This document shows positions 58,687 to 64,000 of a stretch of DNA of 64,000 bases, in pieces. Numbering within the stretch: the first letter of the stretch is position 1; every line of letters begins with the position of its first letter. The notes below the pieces were generated by a model, which made no database searches, was not told where the DNA came from, and saw only the letters and a list, made by a program, of their open reading frames with translations. A program made the position numbers and the translations under genes. This DNA is from Gammaproteobacteria bacterium (GTDB lineage: Bacteria > Pseudomonadota > Gammaproteobacteria > Nitrococcales > Nitrococcaceae). The DNA lies in assembly GCA_030433275.1 (NCBI GenBank), contig JAUILK010000006.1:46528-110527 (forward strand), written 5' to 3'.

Positions 58687-59005
58687 CTGCGGTTTTGCTG
58701 AAGGCTTTTGCGGAGACTCTGAGCAAGTTTGCTTTCCTGTGGCTGGACACTTGTAGCCGGACAAATCCGCAGAAACGGATTTGAATTGTCGAAGGCAGGC
58801 GCGAAGGGCGTGAACCAGAGAGGGTTTGCGTAATCCAGAAAATCAAAGGCCTGTGTATTCGGATTTCACCGGTTTACAAATACCTTCAGGGTTTCCTAGC
58901 GAGGCGGAATAGTTCGGCTCAACGCAGGTCAATCGCGGGTGAGCGGGCAAATTCATTAATTCACGCAGCATTTCTGACTGATTACGGTCTAGGATCAACG
59001 CACCC
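58687..59005 (+). promoter_or_regulatory. rpsA leader region with a hairpin
   Basis: A 319-bp gap. CAAATCCG (58762-58769) and CGGATTTG (58776-58783) form a perfect 8-bp stem with a 6-nt loop and no T-tract. GGGTTTGCGTAATC at about 58819-58832 recurs inverted near 62066. rpsA is translationally autoregulated through its leader in E. coli; whether this hairpin serves that role cannot be judged here. I see no gene. Confidence 0.4.
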
Positions 59006-60697
59006 ATGAGCGAAAGCTTTGCAGAACTTTTCGAGGAGAGCCTGACCCAGGCGAATTTACGGCCCGGCGCTATTGTAATGGGCAAAGTGGTGGCGATTGA
59101 GGGCGAAGATGTCATCGTCAATGCGGGTTTGAAGTCCGAGGCGATCATCCCCCTTGAGCAGTTCGTCGACGATGATGGCCAGGTCGAAGTGAACGTTGGC
59201 GACGATATCGAGGTTGCGCTGGATGCGGTGGAGGACGGTTTCGGTGAGACTCGCCTCTCGCGCGAGAAGGCGAAACGGGCGCGAGCGTGGACGCATCTCG
59301 AAAAGGCCTATGAAGCCAACGACAGCGTGACCGGTCAGATCAGCGGCAAGGTCAAGGGTGGCTTCACGGTCGATTTGGGGCATATCCGCGCTTTCTTGCC
59401 GGGCTCGCTAGTGGATATACGGCCTGTACGCGACACGACCTACCTCGAGGGTAAGGATCTCGAGTTTAAAGTCATCAAGCTCGACCCGCGACGTAATAAT
59501 GTCGTGGTATCCCGCCGCGCCGTGGTGGAGGAAGAATACAGCGCTGAGCGCGAGGCGTTGTTGGAGAAACTCCAAGAAGGGCAGGCGCTCAAAGGGATCG
59601 TCAAGAATCTCACCGATTACGGGGCATTCGTCGATCTGGGTGGTATCGATGGCTTGCTGCATATTACGGACATGGCCTGGAGGCGGGTAAAACATCCCTC
59701 CGAGGTTGTCAATGTCGGCGATGAAGTCGATGTAAAGGTGCTTAAATTCGATCGCGAGCGTAATCGCGTTTCTCTGGGCCTTAAACAGTTGGGGGAAGAT
59801 CCGTGGGAGAACATTGCCCGGCGCTACCCCGAGAGCAGCCGTGTCTTCGGCCGGGTGACCAATATTACCGACTACGGGGCCTTTGTCGAAATCGAGGAGG
59901 GTGTCGAGGGGTTGGTACACGTCTCCGAGATGGACTGGACCAACAAGAACGTCAATCCCGCCAAGGTGGTAACTATTGGCGAGGAAGTAGAGGTAATGGT
60001 CCTGGATATCGACGAGGAGCGGCGTCGAGTCTCATTGGGCATGAAGCAATGTCAAGCCAATCCTTGGGATGAGTTTGCAGCTAAGCACAACAAGGGGGAT
60101 CACGTCAGCGGTCAGATCAAGTCAATCACGGACTTTGGTATTTTTGTGGGCCTTGCGGGTGGTATCGACGGGTTGGTCCATCTCTCGGATCTCTCCTGGA
60201 ACATCACGGGTGAGGAGGCGGTGCGGCACTATAAAAAGGGTGAGGAAGTGGAGACCGTCGTGCTTTCGGTAGATCCGGAGCGCGAGCGAATCTCTCTGGG
60301 CATCAAACAGCTCGAACAGGATCCGCTCTCCTCCTGGGTAGCCGAGCACCCGAAAGGCAGCCTCGTCACAGGGAGCGTCAAAGAGGTGGACTCCAAAGGG
60401 GCGGTTGTTGAGCTCGGCGGCGAGGTTCTAGGTTATTTGCGTGCTGCAGATATTGGCCGGCAACGGATCGACGATGCGCGTACGGCGCTCGGAGAAGGTG
60501 ACACTGTAGAAGCTAAGTTCATGGCGGTCGATCGGCGTAACCGTATGATCAATCTATCCATAAAGGCGAAGGATCAGCAAACGGAACGTGAGTCTGTGGA
60601 AGACTATGCGCGTCCCTCCAGTGCGGGTACGACCACGTTAGGTGACTTACTCAAGGAGCAGATGGGTAACCGTTCTCAAGATGCCGAAGACGAATGA
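59006..60697 (+). CDS. rpsA: 30S ribosomal protein S1
   Basis: A 563-residue S1 with six S1/OB repeats, several carrying [19 protein letters not shown] or close variants (e.g. near residues 207, 293, 378). The first two repeats bind the ribosome and the others bind mRNA. It begins [13 protein letters not shown], as in E. coli (557 aa). The C-terminal tail is acidic. ihfB follows after about 150 nt. Confidence 0.97.
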   Translation: MSESFAELFEESLTQANLRPGAIVMGKVVAIEGEDVIVNAGLKSEAIIPLEQFVDDDGQVEVNVGDDIEVALDAVEDGFGETRLSREKAKRARAWTHLEKAYEANDSVTGQISGKVKGGFTVDLGHIRAFLPGSLVDIRPVRDTTYLEGKDLEFKVIKLDPRRNNVVVSRRAVVEEEYSAEREALLEKLQEGQALKGIVKNLTDYGAFVDLGGIDGLLHITDMAWRRVKHPSEVVNVGDEVDVKVLKFDRERNRVSLGLKQLGEDPWENIARRYPESSRVFGRVTNITDYGAFVEIEEGVEGLVHVSEMDWTNKNVNPAKVVTIGEEVEVMVLDIDEERRRVSLGMKQCQANPWDEFAAKHNKGDHVSGQIKSITDFGIFVGLAGGIDGLVHLSDLSWNITGEEAVRHYKKGEEVETVVLSVDPERERISLGIKQLEQDPLSSWVAEHPKGSLVTGSVKEVDSKGAVVELGGEVLGYLRAADIGRQRIDDARTALGEGDTVEAKFMAVDRRNRMINLSIKAKDQQTERESVEDYARPSSAGTTTLGDLLKEQMGNRSQDAEDE

Positions 60698-60846
60698 ATA
60701 TTCTCGTGACCGTGGCTATCGAACCGAATGTATTCGGGGTGTGCCCAGTCCGAGATTTCTTTGCGTGTCGAAGGCGGCAGATGGCCGTTCGGCCCAATTG
60801 ACGAATGGTTAGCGGCTCGTATGCACCGAGTTTGTTGGTATATATG

Positions 60847-61167
60847 ATGACCAAGTCTGAGTTGATCGAGCTCATTGCTGCCAATCAGCAGCATCTCGCC
60901 TACAAGGATGTAGAGCTTGCCGTAAAGACGCTGATCGAGCATATGAGCGAGGTTCTTTCCTCCGGTGAGCGAATCGAAATTCGGGGATTTGGCAGTTTCT
61001 CCCTGCATCACCGTCCACCCCGAATCGGGCGAAACCCAAAAACCGGCGAGCCAGTCGTTTTGCCGGGAAAATATGTTCCGCATTTTAAGCCGGGAAAGCA
61101 GATGCGGGAACGGGTCAACTTCAGCCGTGACAAGCCGTATCGTTTGGGAGGCTCCGCTAGATCCTAG
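60847..61167 (+). CDS. ihfB: IHF beta subunit
   Basis: A 106-residue HU/IHF protein: [11 protein letters not shown] at the start, [14 protein letters not shown], the DNA-intercalating arm [12 protein letters not shown] and [18 protein letters not shown]. This is IHF-beta rather than HU; rpsA-ihfB adjacency is conserved. It bends DNA with IhfA. It starts at the second of two adjacent ATGs (60844/60847). The C-terminus is about 12 residues longer than in E. coli, with a basic end. Confidence 0.95.
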   Translation: MTKSELIELIAANQQHLAYKDVELAVKTLIEHMSEVLSSGERIEIRGFGSFSLHHRPPRIGRNPKTGEPVVLPGKYVPHFKPGKQMRERVNFSRDKPYRLGGSARS

Positions 61168-61294
61168 GTAAGAGGTGAACAGCGGGTCCATTTGGAATTG
61201 ACCCAGCGGCGAAAAGGGAACTTTGATTATTTAGTCCGTGTGTTCAGATCTCTGTGTGGGTTCAGGAACGGGTGCCTTACGGATTGGTTAATAG

Positions 61295-61337
61295 AATTCC
61301 GTTCATGCTGGTTTTGTCGATGCATGAACGGAATTTT
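61295..61337 (+). terminator. Strong hairpin after ihfB
   Basis: AATTCCGTTCATGC (61295-61308) and its exact complement (61322-61335) form a 14-bp stem with a 13-nt loop and a short T-stretch (61334-61337). It is probably the ihfB terminator or a 3' protective structure. The rest of the 374-bp ihfB-lapA gap shows no gene. Confidence 0.65.
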
Positions 61338-61541
61338 AAGAGTTTCCTCTAGTGATGTGCGTGTTGATCCGTTCCGGCTACGATTTGAAAGTAAATAGCG
61401 ACGACTACTACACTGCAAAATCGATCGTATGCCAATCGTGATGAATACTAGGCTGGCGTGCGTGGCTGTCTGAAGTGCAGATTGCGCATTCAGATAATCG
61501 ATCGCCAGGTTAACTCTGGACTCTTGAAATGGTTGAGAAAT

Positions 61542-61838
61542 ATGCGACGACTTGTCGATTTGGTTGCGGTCATCATTATCGTCGTGCTGGGGCTCAGTTT
61601 TGCCATGCTCAACACTGATGTGACGCATCTGAATTATTATTTTGGTTCCATCCGCGTGCCATTGTCGCTGCTGCTGATTGCGATATTGTTCGTGGGCGCT
61701 GTTTTGGGTGCACTATCCACCGCTGGTATATTGCTGCGTCAAAGGGCGGAAATTGTGCGGCTGCGTCGGCGTAGTAGGATGGAGCACAAAGTGCTCAGTG
61801 AACGTGGCAAATTATCGCTCGGTGGGACGTCTTCGTAG
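61542..61838 (+). CDS. lapA: LapA-like inner-membrane protein (DUF1049)
   Basis: A 98-residue protein with two transmembrane helices (about residues 5-23 and 40-64) and a basic, coiled C-terminus (LLRQRAEIVRLRRRSRMEH), as in LapA/YciS. LapA works with LapB in controlling LPS synthesis via FtsH/LpxC. Its position after ihfB matches E. coli. The lapB gene, normally next, is missing here; a 378-bp non-coding gap leads straight to pyrF. ATG 61542 is chosen over an upstream ATG (61458) with no hydrophobic or family-like sequence. Confidence 0.82.
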   Translation: MRRLVDLVAVIIIVVLGLSFAMLNTDVTHLNYYFGSIRVPLSLLLIAILFVGAVLGALSTAGILLRQRAEIVRLRRRSRMEHKVLSERGKLSLGGTSS

Positions 61839-62216
61839 ATAAAACGTGCCACTCCAACCTTGGCTTGATGGTTCCAGCATGGTTTTGTACTAAGAGATCT
61901 TAACGTACGCACTTATCTTTTTACCCCAGTGCAGCGGAATGTCGGTTTTTTGGGCGCAACGCAGGTTTTTGTTCGGCTTACCGATGGTGTCTAGGCTAAG
62001 CGGTGTGCCCGGTGGCCTGATTAGCCGTCGCTTCGGTACGAAGCGACGTTCAGGTTATTACCTTGAATAGATTACGCAAACCTTTTCTGGCTGGTGTCCA
62101 CGGAGCCCGTTTGAGGCCGTTCACGACACGGCAGTAACACGGTTTGAACAGCTTGAACAGCGCATGTAAACGCGGCGCTAATTAAGTTTCCTCGAAGAGC
62201 CGAAAGGAAATCAGAC
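61839..62216 (+). other. lapA-pyrF gap where lapB would be expected
   Basis: 378 bp without coding sequence. It holds a perfect 10-bp hairpin, CGTCGCTTCG (62026-62035) and CGAAGCGACG (62039-62048), with a GTA loop, and a copy of GGTTTGCGTAATC on the minus strand near 62066-62080. I could not recognise any lapB remnant in six frames by eye. Confidence 0.5.
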
Positions 62217-62966
62217 TTGCCCAGAGCCGATTGTATCCATCAACGTGATTTCGCTGAGCCACGGATCATCGTAGCGCTTGATTTGGCCTCGGCCGGCCAG
62301 GCTCTGGATCTGGTCGATCGGCTTGATCCAACTCGGTGTCGTCTGAAGGTGGGAAATGAGCTTTTCGTGCATTCTGGTCCAGAGGTGGTCAAGCGCCTGA
62401 TTGATCGTGGCTATAGTGTTTTTCTCGACCTGAAATTTCACGATATTCCGAATACTGTGGCGGGCGCTTGTCGGGCTGCTGCCGATCTTGGGGTGTGGAT
62501 GGTCAATGTGCACGCCTTGGGTGGCAAGGAGATGCTGGAGGCCGCGCGACGGGCAGTCGGCTCTGATAGTCAGCGGCCGCTGTTGATCGGGGTGACAATA
62601 CTTACCAGCCATGATACCCAAAGCCTGGGTGAGATTGGCCTCCGAGAAGATCCGTCAGTCGTTGTAGATCGACTGGCAGAGTTGGCGCAGCATACGGGGT
62701 TGGATGGCGTCGTCTGCTCGGCACAAGAGGCATTCGGGTTGCGGGCTCGGTTTGCCACGGACTTTCTGCTGGTTGTGCCCGGTATCCGCGCGCTCGGCGC
62801 GCAGGCCGACGATCAGCGGCGGGTAGTAACACCGGCCGCGGCTGTCGCAGCCGGTGCCGATTATCTGGTGGTAGGGCGACCGATTACGCAAGCGGCCGAT
62901 CCACTTTGGGCATTGAGTGCGTTGGAGCAGGAAATGTATTCAGCGCGCCACCGTCTTGACCAATGA
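62217..62966 (+). CDS. pyrF: Orotidine 5'-phosphate decarboxylase
   Basis: A 249-residue TIM-barrel enzyme: [27 protein letters not shown] and the catalytic [11 protein letters not shown] (Asp-x-Lys-x-x-Asp) near residue 70, with PGIRALG near the phosphate site. It makes UMP. The only suitable start is TTG 62217, with AAAGGA 9 nt upstream. Confidence 0.94.
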   Translation: MPRADCIHQRDFAEPRIIVALDLASAGQALDLVDRLDPTRCRLKVGNELFVHSGPEVVKRLIDRGYSVFLDLKFHDIPNTVAGACRAAADLGVWMVNVHALGGKEMLEAARRAVGSDSQRPLLIGVTILTSHDTQSLGEIGLREDPSVVVDRLAELAQHTGLDGVVCSAQEAFGLRARFATDFLLVVPGIRALGAQADDQRRVVTPAAAVAAGADYLVVGRPITQAADPLWALSALEQEMYSARHRLDQ

Positions 62967-63073
62967 ATAAAAAATGGTACTATTTCACATTCGCCTCCAG
63001 GATGACGGGGCGAAACGGAACTGAGATTCTTTTTTGATCTCATGCCAAGGAAATGCATGGAGAGAGGCTGTTT

Positions 63074-63334
63074 ATGAAAGCACTTCGCATTGTTACGCTT
63101 ATCGGGGCGCTGGTTTTGATGCCTGCCTTGGCCTTTGGGGCCAAGATCAATATCAATAAGGCAGGTGTGCATACTTTGCAACAATTGGATGGGATCGGTC
63201 CCTCCAAAGCCCAAGCTATTGTTGATTATCGTGAGCACAATGGCCGCTTTCAAGCGCTGACCGACTTGACGAAGGTGCGAGGTATAGGCGAGCAGACTCT
63301 GGATGCCAATCGGGATCGGATTGCCGTGCAGTGA
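63074..63334 (+). CDS. ComEA-like helix-hairpin-helix protein, exported
   Basis: An 86-residue protein: signal peptide (MKALRIVTLIGALVLMPALA, cleavage near FGA) followed by a ComEA-type HhH pair (ININKAGVHTLQQLDGIG and LTKVRGIGEQTLD). Such proteins bind DNA in the periplasm, some in natural transformation. ATG 63074 has GAGAGG 6 nt upstream; an upstream in-frame ATG (63053) would bury the signal. Confidence 0.9.
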   Translation: MKALRIVTLIGALVLMPALAFGAKININKAGVHTLQQLDGIGPSKAQAIVDYREHNGRFQALTDLTKVRGIGEQTLDANRDRIAVQ

Positions 63335-63359
63335 GTCGATTCGCTTTGTCGTTTCATTA

Positions 63360-63384
63360 GGCCGCGTAATAACGCGGCCTTTTT
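63360..63384 (+). terminator. Rho-independent terminator of the comEA-like gene
   Basis: GGCCGCG (63360-63366), a TAATAA loop and CGCGGCC (63373-63379) followed by five T. The group II intron-like sequence starts right after this. Confidence 0.9.
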
Positions 63385-63385
63385 C

Positions 63386-63504
63386 GTGTGCGCCCGGCAT
63401 GGGCGCACTCTTGCGGGTGAAAGTCCCGCCGTGAGTTGATTATAGCGAGTGAAGTGAAGCGCAACTGCGCGAAGGTGACTGAGCGTGGAGAGGAAGCGTG
63501 GATG
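63386..63504 (+). mobile_element. 5' remnant of a group IIC-type intron
   Basis: The sequence opens GTGTGCGCCCGGCATGGGCG and continues TGCGGGTGAAAGTCCCGCC, the beginning of domain I of bacterial group II introns. GAGAGGAAGCGTGGA near 63489-63503 fits the later domain I segment of group IIC introns. Class C introns insert just past terminator hairpins, exactly the position here. Domains II-VI and the intron-encoded protein are absent: the match ends where the IS relic begins. Confidence 0.7.
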
Positions 63505-64000
63505 GGTTCTACCCCGTTTCCGCGGACGGTTTAAAAACGGCTAAAAATCTCTTATCCTGCTTAACGACTCTACGCCGCATTTTCGGGTTATGGAATCGCT
63601 CGATGTAATCAAACACATCGGCTCTGATCTCGTCCCAGGTACGGTAACGACGGTGGTTTGTCCGTTCACGCTTGAGCATGCCGGCTGCATTGTCGCCACA
63701 GTGGCCGACGGCGCTTATTGAACAGAGGAGCGTGTTCCGTTGCAGGAAACGCTGATAATCGCTGGCCCCGCCTCGTCTTGCGCGGCCAGTCCTGAAGACC
63801 ATTGACGGCCATCAGGCGGGCAATACGAGTCTTACTGGCCGTCTCGCCTTCCTCGCTCAGATCTTCGTGCATGCGCGGCGCACCGATAACACCTTAGCTG
63901 CCCTCGTGGATCTCTCGGATCCGCTTCAGCAGGCGCTCATTGTCGACTTGATGCGCACTGGATCGGCGACCTTTCCACTCGTAGAAACCACTGGGAGAAA
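63505..64000 (-). pseudogene. Decayed IS3-family transposase (OrfB), truncated at the window edge
   Basis: On the minus strand the translation runs SPSGFYEWKGRR, RLLKRIREIHEGS, a TAA stop (63894-63896) where a Tyr is expected, then [17 protein letters not shown] and [17 protein letters not shown]: the N-terminal part of IS3-family OrfB. It then jumps to [24 protein letters not shown] and RADVFDYIERFHNPK, the C-terminal end, so the middle with the first two catalytic Asp residues is deleted. The frame end at 63509 and the GGATGGGTTCTACCCCG edge mark the element's right end, abutting the intron remnant. Confidence 0.82.

Noticed and set aside
61192..61398. 68-codon frame between ihfB and lapA
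   Set aside because: It runs through the strong hairpin at 61295-61337, has no ribosome site and resembles no known protein.
63405..63460. Reading the 63.4 kb sequence as a riboswitch leader
   Set aside because: The GTGTGCGCCCGG start, GGGTGAAAGTCCC segment and post-terminator position fit a group II intron better, and no intact downstream gene follows.

Overview
The window is a chromosomal segment of a moderately GC-rich gammaproteobacterium. The housekeeping blocks follow gammaproteobacterial order: folD/tRNAs-tig-clpP-clpX-lon-hupB-ppiD, smc-zipA-ligA, trpS-scpA-scpB-rluB, and yciK-gph-ubiG-mtaD/mtnA-gyrA-serC-pheA-hisC-tyrA-aroA-cmk-rpsA-ihfB. The last block closely resembles the order I recall for Pseudomonas aeruginosa. 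The distinguishing locus is a five-gene operon at 13059-20774: a membrane-anchored diheme cytochrome c, then NarG/NxrA, NarH/NxrB, NarJ and NarI homologues. The termini and internal signatures of the two large subunits look like the Nitrobacter/Nitrococcus-type cytoplasm-facing nitrite oxidoreductase rather than enterobacterial nitrate reductase. A marine nitrite oxidiser related to Nitrococcus (Ectothiorhodospiraceae) is therefore the best guess. This rests on remembered family sequences, not on a search.

Layout. 1-950: start of folD (minus strand) and a five-tRNA cluster (Pro, Arg, His, Lys, Leu) behind a clear sigma70 promoter. 1.0-10.1 kb: protein folding and proteolysis (tig, clpP, clpX, lon), hupB, tRNA-Val, tRNA-Asp and ppiD. 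10.1-12.7 kb: fabI (minus) and der. 12.7-20.9 kb: the nxr operon with its own promoter, leader hairpin, intercistronic hairpin and terminator-like hairpin. 20.9-21.9 kb: an AT-rich island holding a DnaQ-like exonuclease homologue that has lost its catalytic residues. 22.1-29.0 kb: YheT-like hydrolase, acs, gluQ, an aminotransferase, cysZ and queF. 29.1-35.7 kb: smc, zipA, ligA. 35.7-40.7 kb: bolA, yciI, yciO, trpS, scpA, scpB, rluB. 40.7-46.5 kb (all minus): a Ycf46 N-domain-like orphan, yciK, a degenerate squalene/phytoene synthase homologue, gph, ubiG and mtaD. 46.6-63.3 kb (all plus): mtnA, a cyclophilin, gyrA, the serine/aromatic/histidine genes, cmk, rpsA, ihfB, lapA, pyrF and a ComEA-like protein. 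63.4-64.0 kb: the 5' end of a group IIC-type intron placed right behind a terminator, cut off by a decayed IS3-family element.

How the genes work together. The nxr operon would move electrons from nitrite through molybdopterin and Fe-S centres (A, B) to the b-type haem anchor (I) and probably to the co-encoded cytochrome c; J would be the assembly chaperone. The remaining genes are core functions: chromosome structure (smc, scpAB, gyrA, hupB, ihfB), division (zipA), translation (tRNAs, trpS, gluQ, queF, rluB, rpsA), aromatic and serine synthesis, ubiquinone synthesis and methylthioadenosine salvage.

Points to re-examine: the NXR assignment, the catalytically dead DnaQ homologue after nxr, the inverted-repeat element that appears to supply the start of ubiG, the intron remnant at the comEA terminator, the orphan Ycf46-like domain, the missing lapB at the lapA-pyrF junction, and the loss of both Asp motifs in the squalene synthase homologue.
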